NCBI GenBank assembly: GCA_021201755.1
Contig: JAJQEI010000006.1
Coordinates: forward strand, 85,737-149,736
Reading direction: 5' to 3'
DNA: 64,000 bases
From: Ruminococcus sp.
GTDB lineage: Bacteria; Bacillota; Clostridia; Oscillospirales; Ruminococcaceae
Positions 1-10,619 of this stretch are shown piece after piece. The position numbers and the translations under genes are program-made. How positions within the stretch are numbered: the first letter of the stretch is position 1; the number at the start of each line of letters is the position of its first letter. The notes under the pieces are model-generated. The model worked only from the letters and a program-made list of their open reading frames with translations. It had not been told where the DNA came from and made no database searches.

Positions 1-473
1 TTTAATTTCATTTGTATTACTCCTTTGTTTTTATGTGATTATTATAGCAGATATTTTATGCTTTGTAAAGATGTATTTTGAATGTTATACGGAAATTAAT
101 GATAACAAAGTGTTTATAAAAAATAGATATAATAGATGAATGGAAGGATTATAGAAACAACAAAATATTTTAAAAAATAGAAACATAGAGCAAATATGAC
201 GGATATTATTACTGGATATTGGATGTGATAACAATATAATACCAGTATATGTGGACTGAAGACTGTACGATAGATACACTACGTATTTTGCAAGCGTTAT
301 AGCCGTTGGAGCGATTTTGTTCAAGTTATATGTAATTGTACCGGAATCATGTATCTCGTGTTTCAGTTTGTAGATCATCTCAATTCTCCGAATAATGGGG
401 GAATTTATTTTTCTGACTTCTATTTTTTGTTCACTTCTCATAGGATAGGGTAAGTCAATCTTGATCACATGAA

Positions 474-998
474 ATGAAAGGGGAGGTAACCTGCATTATG
501 AAGTTTCTCGGACTGATTTTGGTTGCATTTTGTGGTGTAGGAGTCGGTTGGCTTTTTTCACTACAAAAGCGACAGGAATGCGTGGCTTTGCAAGCACTTT
601 GCCAAATGCTGCGAGAATTTTCCGTGCAAATGTCCTTTTGCTCCGGTACCGTATCTGAACTGCTGGAGCAATTGACGATAGAGTCAGCCTATCAAATGTT
701 TTCCTTTCCGAAGCAGACGTTGCTATTGCTTCAAAAGGGCGAGACTTTGGCGAATGCCTGGCGATTGGCATTAAAATCTGATGGAATTGTTCCAGAGGAG
801 GTGTGTCTTTTGCTACTTCCACTAGGTGAAGAGCTTGGTGCCAGTGATCTAAATGGACAAGTTGAAACAATTGCACAATATCGCAGTCTATTAGAATCGA
901 AAACGAAAGAAATCGGTATGCAAGCTCAAAATTTGCAAAAGCTCTATTTTCGGTTAGGAATTCTTGGCGGCTTGATGGCAGTTATATTGTTGGCATAG
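474..998 (+). CDS. spoIIIAB: Stage III sporulation protein AB (start probably ATG at 498)
   Basis: SpoIIIAB-like protein, N-terminal TM, directly upstream of spoIIIAC/AD. Confidence 0.85.
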   Translation: MKGEVTCIMKFLGLILVAFCGVGVGWLFSLQKRQECVALQALCQMLREFSVQMSFCSGTVSELLEQLTIESAYQMFSFPKQTLLLLQKGETLANAWRLALKSDGIVPEEVCLLLLPLGEELGASDLNGQVETIAQYRSLLESKTKEIGMQAQNLQKLYFRLGILGGLMAVILLA

Positions 999-1259
999 CG
1001 ATAAAAAAGAGGTGCTGCTCTTTCCGCAGAAGTCTCCGCTTTAAGAAGGTGAACAGCACCCTCTGACCATATAGATTTATTATCTCACATTTCTATGCAA
1101 CAAGTAACATCATTTCGGTGTTTTTTTCACTGAAAATGTATAAGCTCCATTTGTTATATTCATATATTTTGCTTTTTGTGTTTTTAACATTGCACAGTAT
1201 GAGACTTTATACGGATTTTCTTGAAATTGTCTGTAAATATATATGAGGAGGTGGAAAAC

Positions 1260-1454
1260 ATGGACATAGATTTAATATTTAAAATTGCAGGAACCGGAAT
1301 TATTGTAGCCGTGCTAAATCTCGTGTTAAAACGTGCGGAACGAGAGGAACAGGCGATGATGACCACATTGGCAGGGCTTGTTGTAGTACTAATGCTGCTT
1401 ATTGACCAGATTGGTGCGTTGTTTGATCGGGTGAAGGCGGTGTTTGGACTATGA
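1260..1454 (+). CDS. spoIIIAC: Stage III sporulation protein AC
   Basis: MDIDLIFKIAGTGIIVAVLNLVLKRAEREEQA...; RBS gaggagg. Confidence 0.95.
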   Translation: MDIDLIFKIAGTGIIVAVLNLVLKRAEREEQAMMTTLAGLVVVLMLLIDQIGALFDRVKAVFGL

Positions 1455-1840
1455 CAGGAGAGACTGGAACGGTAGCAGTAGTATGTGTTATTGCGGCGAT
1501 TTTTGCTGTACTATTAAAACGGTATTGTCAAGAACACGCTTTATTTTGTGTGATTGCCGCTTGTGTTGGCATTGGACTTGCTATGGTTTCTTATTTGACG
1601 CCAATCGTAGAAGAAGTACAGAATTTGTTCGCACAAACTGATTTGCCGAGTGCTTATTTAAATATTATGTGGAAGGCAATGGGAGTAATTTATATTACGA
1701 CAATTGCGGGAGATATTTGTCGGGATTGTGAGGAAACAGCCTTGGCACAAATGGCAGAGCTTTGGGGTAGAATAAGCTTGGTGTTGCTGACATTGCCCAT
1801 GTTAGAAGGAATTTTAGAAATGATACAGGGTATTGTTTAG
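1451..1840 (+). CDS. spoIIIAD: Stage III sporulation protein AD
   Basis: SpoIIIAD-like membrane protein overlapping spoIIIAC by 4 bp. Confidence 0.93.
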   Translation: MTGETGTVAVVCVIAAIFAVLLKRYCQEHALFCVIAACVGIGLAMVSYLTPIVEEVQNLFAQTDLPSAYLNIMWKAMGVIYITTIAGDICRDCEETALAQMAELWGRISLVLLTLPMLEGILEMIQGIV

Positions 1841-1853
1841 GATGGTGAGAACC

Positions 1854-2902
1854 ATGGATACGAATTCATATGAAGATCTATTGAACAACAGTGGTGCGGA
1901 ATCTGTTACGGATCAGCTAGACGTCGATGTACAGTCGATTTTGGAACAATGAGGATTGAGCCAAACCCAGTGGGATGGTATTTCTGATTCATTTACGTTG
2001 TCATCGGTGTGGAACGTAATAGGTAATTTTTTTCAAGATAAAGTTGGACATCCTTTGCTGCTTCTTGGCAGTTTATTAACAGTAATTTTATTTGCAACAC
2101 TTTATGGAAGCCTACAAAGCAATCGCTTAGAGAGTCATACTTCTTATGTTTGGGAATATGTTACAACGATTGCAGCTGCTTTTGTCCTGATACAACCGCT
2201 TTCAAACTGTTTTGACAGCATGGAAAGCGCATTGCAGCAGGGTGCGGAATTTATGTTACTGTTTGTTCCAGTTTTCGCAGGAATTTTGGCGGCAGGCGGC
2301 ATGACAAGTCAAGCAGTTTTCTATCAAACGGCAATTTTAGCACTGTCTGATACGGTTTTACAATTGATATGTCATGTGCTCTTGCCATTGTGTAGTATGT
2401 GTTTCGCCTTGGCGATTATTGACGCAGTCAGTCCGAACATATCTGTCAGTGGGATTTTACGTTTAATTCGAAAAGCAGTAACTTGGTTATTGGGACTGTT
2501 TATGGCGATATTTCTTAGTGTGATGTCTATGCAGAATCATCTGGGCAGCAGCGCAGATACGGCAATCAGTCGTTCAGTAAAGTATGTAGTGTCTAGCTTT
2601 GTTCCGATTGTGGGGAATGCAGTTTCAGATGCTTATACGACAGTGAAAAGCAGTTTGGCGTTGTTGCAAAACAGTACCGGTGTGATAGGCATTGCAGCAC
2701 TTTATTTATTGTTTTACCGCCACTAATGGAGCTGACGTTATATCGTACAGTTGTGGCAGTTGGTGCAGCGTTTGCGGAGCTTTTTGGTGTGCGACCACTC
2801 CATCAACTATTAAAAGGTATAGGAGATGCGTTGGGAATTGCGTTTTCGCTACTTGTTTGCTTTGGTATTATTTTTATTGTTGGTACTGCGATGACTTTAT
2901 GA
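1854..2902 (+). pseudogene. spoIIIAE: Stage III sporulation protein AE, interrupted by in-frame TGA (1950-1952) and a -1 indel near 2712-2715
   Basis: MDTNSYEDLL...SILEQ(TGA)GLSQTQWDG...AALYLLF / LPPLMELTLYRTVVAVGAAFAELFGV; continuity restored by one added T. Confidence 0.8.
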
Positions 2903-2913
2903 GGAGAATGGCA

Positions 2914-3374
2914 ATGGAAAATTAAGAGAAATTGTTTTAATAACTTGCTGTTTGAGTTTTCTTTGCAGCATTTTAAATGCAATTAAACCAAACGAACGTT
3001 TTGATCGACAAATAAAATTAATGTTGTCTTGTGTCTTGACGTTGGGAATTTTAACGCCATTGATCCAAGGGATAAGTTCGTTGGATTTTTCTGAAGATTT
3101 GAATTTGGAAGAAGAAACCAATCTTTCTGCGTCTGTTAGTACACAGACAGCACAGGTGGCAGCAGAAAATCTGGAGCAGACCTTGACAGCAAGTTTAGAG
3201 GAATAGGGAATGAATGGAATTACTGCAAATGTGACCATGCATATTTCGGATTCTGGCAGCATAGAAATAGAACAAATCGATTGGTATGACGAGAGTGGCG
3301 CAGAACCAGATGAAGAAACAATGGCACAGATTTGGGAGGTGATGGAATCGTTGGGTATACAAGTACAAAATTAA
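2914..3374 (+). pseudogene. spoIIIAF: Stage III sporulation protein AF, frame broken near start codon and by TAG at 3204-3206
   Basis: (ME)KLREIVLITCCLSFLCSILNAIKPNERFDRQIKLMLSCVLTLGILTPL...ASLEE(TAG)GMNGITANVTMHISD. Confidence 0.75.
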
Positions 3375-3388
3375 GGAGCAATTAATAT

Positions 3389-3910
3389 GTGAAAAAAATA
3401 TGTGAACTAGTGACAAGAAGGTTAAAAGGCGAAGGTGGCGTGCGATTGGTGGTGATATGTGGTGTTATCGGACTTGGACTCATTCTGTTATCTGGTTTGT
3501 CTGTGTCAGATGATTCACAGGAGGATACGAATTCGCTTACCATAGAAGAAAGCGAAATATCAATATCGGAATCATTGACAGAATATGAAACGGCATTAGA
3601 GCGGTCACTTGTAGAAATTTTAGAGCAAATAGAGGGGGTGGGATCTTGTGAGGTAATGCTGACTGTTTCCGGTTCATGGCAGACAGTTTATGTGAAAGAT
3701 ACCGATGCAGATTGCGAAGAAAGTCGCACACAGACACAAGAAAACGTGGTAATTTTAGATACGGACGCAGGAGAATCTGCTTTGGTAGAGCGTGTCTTGT
3801 CGCCAGAGATCAACGGTGCAATCGTGGTATGCGATGGTGCGTCTTCGAATGTGGTAAAAGAACGTGTGGTAGATGCTGTTACCGCAGTATTGGATTTGCC
3901 TACAAATTGA
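3389..3910 (+). CDS. spoIIIAG: Stage III sporulation protein AG
   Basis: TM plus conserved VEILEQIEGVGSCEVMLTVSG; GTG start. Confidence 0.9.
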   Translation: MKKICELVTRRLKGEGGVRLVVICGVIGLGLILLSGLSVSDDSQEDTNSLTIEESEISISESLTEYETALERSLVEILEQIEGVGSCEVMLTVSGSWQTVYVKDTDADCEESRTQTQENVVILDTDAGESALVERVLSPEINGAIVVCDGASSNVVKERVVDAVTAVLDLPTN

Positions 3911-3961
3911 ATTAGCGTATTGGAAAAAAATAGTTAAAAATCAATTTCAAGCGAGGAGGAC

Positions 3962-4621
3962 ATGGTAATGAAAAAGCCATCTTTGATTATCGGAAAAAAA
4001 CAGATTATCTTATCGTGCCTGACATTGATGTTGGTAATTGCAATTTATGTGAATTATGCGTTGTCTGATACAGATCTAGAAACAGCGGAATTGGTACAAG
4101 ATGAAATAACGTATGGTGATACGGCATTTGTAGATGCACAGGTTACGGAGGATTCAGATGGAGATTCAGTTGATGCAGCGGCAGTTGTGGATAAAGGTGT
4201 TGACACAGGTACAGATACGACAGAAGTGACAGAGGATGAGATTGCAGAGGAAGTAGAGTCAGCAGAAAGTGCAGAGGATTATTTTGCACAAGCAAGGCTG
4301 AATCGAACGCAAAGTCGAGATGAAAGCGTTGCAACGTTACAGTCGATCTTAGGTGGAGGCGATCAGACAGAGAATGAACTTGTCACCGATGCAATTGCGG
4401 CAGTGGAAATGTCAAAGCTTATTGAAAGTGAAAGTACCATTGAATCATTGATTAAAGCAATGGGATATACAGATTGTATTGTTTACTTAGATAGTGATAG
4501 TGCAAAGGTTGTGGTACAAACAGATGGACTAGATACCGCACAGGCAGCTGCCATAAAAGATGTGATTTTAGGGGAGGTTTTGATACCAACGGAGAATATC
4601 CGTATTTTTGAAGTTGCGTAA
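3962..4621 (+). CDS. spoIIIAH: Stage III sporulation protein AH
   Basis: SpoIIIAH-like N-term TM and C-terminal ring-building domain, end of operon. Confidence 0.9.
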   Translation: MVMKKPSLIIGKKQIILSCLTLMLVIAIYVNYALSDTDLETAELVQDEITYGDTAFVDAQVTEDSDGDSVDAAAVVDKGVDTGTDTTEVTEDEIAEEVESAESAEDYFAQARLNRTQSRDESVATLQSILGGGDQTENELVTDAIAAVEMSKLIESESTIESLIKAMGYTDCIVYLDSDSAKVVVQTDGLDTAQAAAIKDVILGEVLIPTENIRIFEVA

Positions 4622-4630
4622 AAATCAATC

Positions 4631-4671
4631 AAGCCATACAGTTTGCACCGTGCATTTGTATGGCTTTTTTT
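4631..4671 (+). terminator. Rho-independent terminator of spoIIIA operon
   Basis: AAGCCATACA...TGTATGGCTT followed by T run. Confidence 0.85.
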
Positions 4672-4899
4672 GGCAAAATGATTTTATACAAAATTTTATG
4701 CAAAAAAGAGTTGTAATTTTCGTGGCTTTCTGTTATAATAAATAAGAGTAAAATTTATTTCGTCTGAAAAATCTGATATATTGTGAAAATATTGCTCTAT
4801 TTGAGAAGTAATTACATAATAAACTCAAGATTGATTTTAAGATGCAGAAAAAGAAAAATAAAAAGGCGAAATTGATAAAAGAAAAAAAGGAGGATTCAT

Positions 4900-5355
4900 A
4901 TGACACAGCATCAAAAACGAGAATATGCATTTTTGCTTTTATACGAAGCAATGATGCGTGGCGATACGCCGGACACTTTGGAGGAGCTTTTTATGGATAC
5001 GGAGCAATTGCCGGAACTGGAAAAAATTTTGCCTGAAGTAAAGCAAACAGTATCGCAAGCCTTAGCACAAAAGGATATACTAGATGAAATTATTGCTAAG
5101 TATAGTGAAAAACGCACTTTAAACCGTATTGCAGTGGTAAACCGAACCATATTGCTTTTAGCGTTGTTTGAACTTCGCAATACACCAAAAGAAGTGGCGG
5201 CAGAAAACATATTGATATACGAGGCAGTTCGCTTATCGAAAGCTTATGCTTATCCAGAAGATACCGCTTTTATCAATGGTGTTTTAGGAAATTATGTGCG
5301 TGACCATGCAGCATCGAAGGAGGATTCCGCTCATGAGTTTGATCCTGGGGATTGA
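4900..5355 (+). CDS. nusB: Transcription antitermination factor NusB
   Basis: NusB family: REYAFLLLYEAMM...NRIAVVNRTILLLALFELRNT...AVRLSKAYAYPEDTAFINGVLGN. Confidence 0.93.
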   Translation: MTQHQKREYAFLLLYEAMMRGDTPDTLEELFMDTEQLPELEKILPEVKQTVSQALAQKDILDEIIAKYSEKRTLNRIAVVNRTILLLALFELRNTPKEVAAENILIYEAVRLSKAYAYPEDTAFINGVLGNYVRDHAASKEDSAHEFDPGD

Positions 5356-6292
5356 TTCGAGCAATTATACGACTTCTGTAGCATTGCTGCACATGGAAAC
5401 AGGTGAGATTTTACAGCAAGAAAAAATGCTGTTGCCAGTAAAAGTAGGTATGGTCGGACTGCGGCAAAGTGATGCTGTTTTTTACCATACAAAACAATTG
5501 CCGGAGGTATTAGAACGTCTGCATTTTCGTGAAACGTTTTTTAATGAATCACTTTATGCTATTGGCGTATCAGAAAAACCACGAAACATGGACGGATCCT
5601 ATATGCCCTGTTTTTTGGCAGGACTTGGTGTGGCAAGGAGTATTGCGGCGATAACTGGTGTACCGTTATATCGTACTTCTCATCAGGTAGGACATATTTT
5701 AGCTGCACTTTATTCTGCAGAAAAGTTGCATATTATCGCTGAAGGAAAACCTTTTTTGGCATTTCACGTCAGCGGTGGTACAACGGATTTGCTCTATTGT
5801 CAGTCCATTGAAACAGAGGAACGGCTGAAAATTATTCTTTGTGCTACTTCTTCTGATTTGAAAGCAGGGCAGGCAGTAGATCGAGTTGGATTACAGCTAG
5901 GTTTATCTTTTCCATGTGGCGCGGAATTGGAAAAATTGGCGTTGAATGCGACACGAACGGATTACTTAAAGCCAGTACTACACAATGGAAATTGCTGTCT
6001 TTCTGGTTTGGAAAATCGTTGTAAAACGCTGTTGGAACAAGGAGACACACCGGAGGAAATCGCTGGATATTGTTTACGAAGTATTGAAAAAACGATTGCT
6101 GCAATGGCACAGTATGCATTGAAGAAATACGGAGACTTACCGATACTTTTTGCGGGTGGTGTAATGTCGAATCGTTTGATTCGACCGGCTTTGGAGAAGG
6201 AAATCAGTGTATGCTGGTTTTCTGAACCAATGTTTTCCAGCGACAATGCTGCCGGAACGGCAATTTATGCGAAAATGATGACGCAATCATAA
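5333..6292 (+). CDS. TsaD/Kae1-family (peptidase M22-like) paralog
   Basis: LILGIDSSNYTTSVALL...HQVGHILAALYSA...FHVSGGTTDLLY...GGVMSNRLIRPAL. Confidence 0.85.
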   Translation: MSLILGIDSSNYTTSVALLHMETGEILQQEKMLLPVKVGMVGLRQSDAVFYHTKQLPEVLERLHFRETFFNESLYAIGVSEKPRNMDGSYMPCFLAGLGVARSIAAITGVPLYRTSHQVGHILAALYSAEKLHIIAEGKPFLAFHVSGGTTDLLYCQSIETEERLKIILCATSSDLKAGQAVDRVGLQLGLSFPCGAELEKLALNATRTDYLKPVLHNGNCCLSGLENRCKTLLEQGDTPEEIAGYCLRSIEKTIAAMAQYALKKYGDLPILFAGGVMSNRLIRPALEKEISVCWFSEPMFSSDNAAGTAIYAKMMTQS

Positions 6293-6310
6293 AAAGGGGG
6301 CGAGAATATT

Positions 6311-7528
6311 ATGGCAATATTAAATGTGTCACAATTGAATCGTTACGTATGCTTTCTCTTGCAAGGAGATCGGGCATTACAAAGCGTTTTGGTACGAGGA
6401 GAAATTTCAAATTTCACCAATCACTATCGTTCCGGACACTATTATTTTACACTGCGTGACGATACGAGTGGCGTGAAAGCGGTAATGTTTCGCTCCAATG
6501 CACAGCGGCTAAAATTTATGCCCAAGGACGGTATGCAAGTAATTGTGGCTGCAACTGCATCGCTTTATGAAAAAGAGGGTGCATTTCAGCTATATGTTAC
6601 GGATTTGCAGTCAGATGGTACTGGATTGCGGACGCTGGCACTTGAAGATTTGAAAAAAAAGCTGACGACGATGGGCGCATTCGATGTGGCAAACAAACAA
6701 TCATTGCCACCTATGCCACAGAAGATTGGCGTTGTGACATCAGATACTGGAGCAGCGTTACAAGATATTCGAAATATTATGGAACGACGTTATCCGATTG
6801 GTCATCTTCACGTTTTTCCAGCACAGGTGCAGGGCGAAATGGCACCAGATTCGATATGTGATGCGATTCGAGCTGCGGAGATGAAACAGTGCGATGTGAT
6901 TCTCGTTGGACGTGGTGGTGGCGCATCAGAAGATCTGGCTGCATTTCAAACGGAAAAGGTGGTTATGGCGATATATCATTGCGGCGTCCCTATTGTTTCT
7001 GCAGTAGGGCATGAGACTGATTGGACGTTGGCAGATGCAGCAGCAGATTTGCGTGCGCCTACACCGTCAGCAGCGGCTGAATTGGCTGTACCGAATATAA
7101 AGCAACTTATGCATACTGTCGCCCATTTTTCACATCAATTGCAACAGCAAATGGAAAAAATTTTGCAACAAAAGCAGCAACGATTGAACCGATTTTTGGA
7201 TCGACTGCGACTGCAAACGCCGGTATATCGGCAAACGTTGGCTCAGGAGCAATTGGATTCGATTTTGATTCGACTTTCCCATTATCAAAAAAATATCATT
7301 GCACAGCGACAGCAACAGCTAACACAGATTGTGCAGCGTTTGGAACTGCTAAATCCATATAAAATATTGGAACAAGGTTATGCGCTTGTTTATCATGGGG
7401 AAACGCTTTTACATCGTGCTGTTGATGTAGCAGTAGGTGAACAGGTAGAAATCCGCTTAGAGCATGGAAAAATACAGGCGGAGGTCAAAATGGTTTTCGA
7501 TGATTTGGAAGAAGAAAAGGAGATATGA
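6311..7528 (+). CDS. xseA: Exodeoxyribonuclease VII large subunit
   Basis: LNRYVCFLLQGDRALQSVLVRGEISNFTNHYRSGHYYFTLRD; GRGGGASEDLAAF. Confidence 0.97.
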   Translation: MAILNVSQLNRYVCFLLQGDRALQSVLVRGEISNFTNHYRSGHYYFTLRDDTSGVKAVMFRSNAQRLKFMPKDGMQVIVAATASLYEKEGAFQLYVTDLQSDGTGLRTLALEDLKKKLTTMGAFDVANKQSLPPMPQKIGVVTSDTGAALQDIRNIMERRYPIGHLHVFPAQVQGEMAPDSICDAIRAAEMKQCDVILVGRGGGASEDLAAFQTEKVVMAIYHCGVPIVSAVGHETDWTLADAAADLRAPTPSAAAELAVPNIKQLMHTVAHFSHQLQQQMEKILQQKQQRLNRFLDRLRLQTPVYRQTLAQEQLDSILIRLSHYQKNIIAQRQQQLTQIVQRLELLNPYKILEQGYALVYHGETLLHRAVDVAVGEQVEIRLEHGKIQAEVKMVFDDLEEEKEI

Positions 7529-7531
7529 AAA

Positions 7532-7753
7532 ATGTCTTTTGAAGTGCACTTTAAAGAATTGCAAGAATTGACACTGAAGCTAGAAAAGGAAGATTTGCCA
7601 CTGGAGGAAGCGGTAAAGCTATATGGAAAGGGAATGCTTTTAGCTGCAAATTGTCAGGAGGAATTACAAAACGCAAAGCTACAGATGACAAAAGAATCGG
7701 CGGTTATTCAACATAAACATGAAGGGGAACAGGAAAATGGAACAGAAGAATAA
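7532..7753 (+). CDS. xseB: Exodeoxyribonuclease VII small subunit
   Basis: Short XseB-like protein directly after xseA. Confidence 0.93.
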   Translation: MSFEVHFKELQELTLKLEKEDLPLEEAVKLYGKGMLLAANCQEELQNAKLQMTKESAVIQHKHEGEQENGTEE

Positions 7754-8630
7754 AGCACATCTGGAAGAATTCGTACGAATCGTAGAGAAAGAACTTGCGT
7801 ATCGTGTACAAGTGACGGTGGAAACCAAGCCGCAGGAGAGACTGATTCAAGCAATGCAGTATTCTTTAATGGCAGGCGGAAAACGAATCCGTCCGGTATT
7901 ATTGTTAGAATTTTGCACGCTTTGTGGTGGAAATCTAAAAGATGCTTTACCGGCAGCTTGTGCAATAGAAATGCTACACACGTTTTCGCTAATTCATGAT
8001 GATTTGCCAGAGATGGACAATGATGATTATCGTCGTGGCAGGTTGTCTTGTCACAAAGCTTTTGACAATGCAACAGCACTTCTCGCAGGAGATGCTCTTT
8101 TTGCGCAAGCGTATGAAACTCTAGTTTCTTGTCCGAACCAAAAACCGGAATCTATGGTACGATTGGTAAAGGAGTTTTCTCATGCAGCCGGGGCGGCTGG
8201 TATGATTGGTGGACAAGTTTTGGATATGGAATTTGAAGATCGCAGCAATGTAAGTCAGATAGAATTAGAAAGAATGGTAGCTGGTAAAACAGTTGCACTG
8301 ATTCGAGTTGCTTGTCGTATGGGTTGTATTTTAGCAGGTGCAGATGAAAAAAGAATTTGTTTGGCAGATAATTATGCGGAAAATCTAGGACTTGCATTTC
8401 AAGTCGTGGACGATGTATTGGATGTGATTGGTACAATGGAAAAGCTGGGAAAGCCGATAGGTAGTGACGCAGATGAAGGGAAAACAACTTTTGTGACGAC
8501 TTTGGGATTGGATGGTGCGCAAAAGCTAGCTGCTTCATTAACGGAAAAAGCAATGGAAGCGATAAAGCAATTTCCAAATGCAGCATTTTTATTAGATCTT
8601 ACGGAAGAACTTTTGTCACGTCAAAATTGA
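7737..8630 (+). CDS. ispA: Polyprenyl (farnesyl) diphosphate synthase
   Basis: GGKRIRPVLLLEF; LIHDDLPEMDNDDYRRG; FQVVDDVLDV. Confidence 0.93.
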   Translation: MEQKNKAHLEEFVRIVEKELAYRVQVTVETKPQERLIQAMQYSLMAGGKRIRPVLLLEFCTLCGGNLKDALPAACAIEMLHTFSLIHDDLPEMDNDDYRRGRLSCHKAFDNATALLAGDALFAQAYETLVSCPNQKPESMVRLVKEFSHAAGAAGMIGGQVLDMEFEDRSNVSQIELERMVAGKTVALIRVACRMGCILAGADEKRICLADNYAENLGLAFQVVDDVLDVIGTMEKLGKPIGSDADEGKTTFVTTLGLDGAQKLAASLTEKAMEAIKQFPNAAFLLDLTEELLSRQN

Positions 8631-8708
8631 ATTTGTATACGAAAGGAAGATTTCTTCGTGTTGCTTGAAAATGCTGTAGATTTTTGAGTATACGAAGGGT
8701 GATTGTCA

Positions 8709-10619
8709 ATGGATAACAAAATTATAATAGATTCGGATCAGCCACTTTTGGATCAGCTGAAATTGCCACAGGATTTAAAAAAATTAAATTTGAGTCAATG
8801 TCAGACACTTTGTCAGGAGATTCGAAGTCTCTTGATTAAGAGCGTATCGAAAACTGGTGGACATTTGGCATCAAATCTGGGTACGGTAGAGCTGACTGTT
8901 GCTATGCATCGTGTATTTCAATCGCCTAAAGATAAATTTGTATGGGACGTGGGACATCAGTGTTATACGCACAAAATTCTTACGGGACGACAGGATCGAA
9001 TTGGAACGCTGCGGCAGGAAAATGGTATTTCCGGTTTTCCAAAACCGGAGGAATCTCCACATGATACATTTATTAGTGGACACAGTAGCACGGCGATTTC
9101 TGTTGCAACCGGAATTGCTGAGGGAATGCGCATGAATGGTGATCTGGATCATTTTGCTGTAGCGGTGGTTGGAGATGGTGCACTAACTGGTGGTTTGACG
9201 TATGAGGGTATGAACAATGCGGGAAAAATAGGGGATAATATTATCGTCATTTTGAACGATAACAATATGTCAATATCTCGTAATGTTGGCGCACTTGCGA
9301 GATATTTGTCTTCTATGCGTGGTACAGAAGGATATATTCGAACAAAAAAAGCAGTAGAGAATCGATTGAATCATGCTGCTGTAATTGGACCGACAGTTGC
9401 AAAGGCAATAAAAAATTCCAAAAGCATCGTTCGAGAAGTATTGTTACAACAGGCAACAATGTTCGAGGATTTTGGCTTTGTGTATTTGGGACCAGTAGAT
9501 GGTCATGATTTGGGTGCGTTAGAAGAGGTTTTGGCTGCAGCAAAAGAATATTGCAAACCAGTTTTTGTTCATGTGCATACGATAAAAGGTAAAGGTTACG
9601 CCCCAGCAGAGCATAACCCCGGGGAATATCATGGGATCCCCAAATTTGATATAGAAACAGGGAATCCTAAGGTATCTGGAGAGAATTCATTTTCCGATGT
9701 GTTTGGAAAAGAATTGCTACGATTGGCACAGCGGGATTCACGGATATGTGCTGTTACAGCTGCGATGGAGCATGGTACGGGATTACACTATTTTTCAAGA
9801 GAATTTCCTGACCGCTATTATGACGTGGGTATTGCGGAACAACACGCTGTGACCTTTTCGGCAGCATTAGCATCAGCAGGGAAACTGCCGGTTTTTGCAG
9901 TGTACTCTTCTTTTTTACAGCGTTCTTATGATCAACTGATGCATGATGTAGCAATTGGTGGTTATCATGTAGTATTGGGAATTGATCGTGCTGGTGCAGT
10001 GGGAGAAGACGGTGAAACACACCATGGAATGTACGATGTTTCCTTTCTTAGCAGTGTTCCCGGAGCTGTGATTTATGCACCGGCTTGCTACGATGAGTTG
10101 CGGCTTTGCTTATGGCGTGCATTGTATCGAGATCATGGACTTGCCTGTGTACGTTATCCGAGGGGATCTGATCATACTATTTTTGATAAAAGTGCGCTGA
10201 ATACGGAATATACACACATATCCGGCAGAAAGACAGACATTCTTTTTGTTACTTATGGGCGTGTCTATGATTTGCTTTATCGTGCTGCACAAAGAGCAAG
10301 GGAACGAGATATACATTTTGATATGTTAAAATTGACACGGATTTTTCCCTTAGCAGAGTCTTTGGTAAATATTGCAAAATCTTATTGGAAAGTGATATTT
10401 TTAGAAGAGGCATATTATTATGGCGGTATTTCTCAAATGTTTGGAGATATGCTCATGCAGCATGAATTTCATGGTACCTATAAGCGAATTGCACCGAAAG
10501 AATATCTTTGTCAAGCTTCAGTTGAATCGCAATTAGAATCAATGCATTTATCGGAAAATGCGATTTTTTCGCTAATGTGTGAAATCGCCGAGAGGGACAA
10601 AAAAGATGGTAAGGCTTGA
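8709..10619 (+). CDS. dxs: 1-deoxy-D-xylulose-5-phosphate synthase
   Basis: VWDVGHQCYTHKILTGR; GDGALTGGLTYEGMNNAG; YDVGIAEQHAVTF. Confidence 0.97.
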   Translation: MDNKIIIDSDQPLLDQLKLPQDLKKLNLSQCQTLCQEIRSLLIKSVSKTGGHLASNLGTVELTVAMHRVFQSPKDKFVWDVGHQCYTHKILTGRQDRIGTLRQENGISGFPKPEESPHDTFISGHSSTAISVATGIAEGMRMNGDLDHFAVAVVGDGALTGGLTYEGMNNAGKIGDNIIVILNDNNMSISRNVGALARYLSSMRGTEGYIRTKKAVENRLNHAAVIGPTVAKAIKNSKSIVREVLLQQATMFEDFGFVYLGPVDGHDLGALEEVLAAAKEYCKPVFVHVHTIKGKGYAPAEHNPGEYHGIPKFDIETGNPKVSGENSFSDVFGKELLRLAQRDSRICAVTAAMEHGTGLHYFSREFPDRYYDVGIAEQHAVTFSAALASAGKLPVFAVYSSFLQRSYDQLMHDVAIGGYHVVLGIDRAGAVGEDGETHHGMYDVSFLSSVPGAVIYAPACYDELRLCLWRALYRDHGLACVRYPRGSDHTIFDKSALNTEYTHISGRKTDILFVTYGRVYDLLYRAAQRARERDIHFDMLKLTRIFPLAESLVNIAKSYWKVIFLEEAYYYGGISQMFGDMLMQHEFHGTYKRIAPKEYLCQASVESQLESMHLSENAIFSLMCEIAERDKKDGKA

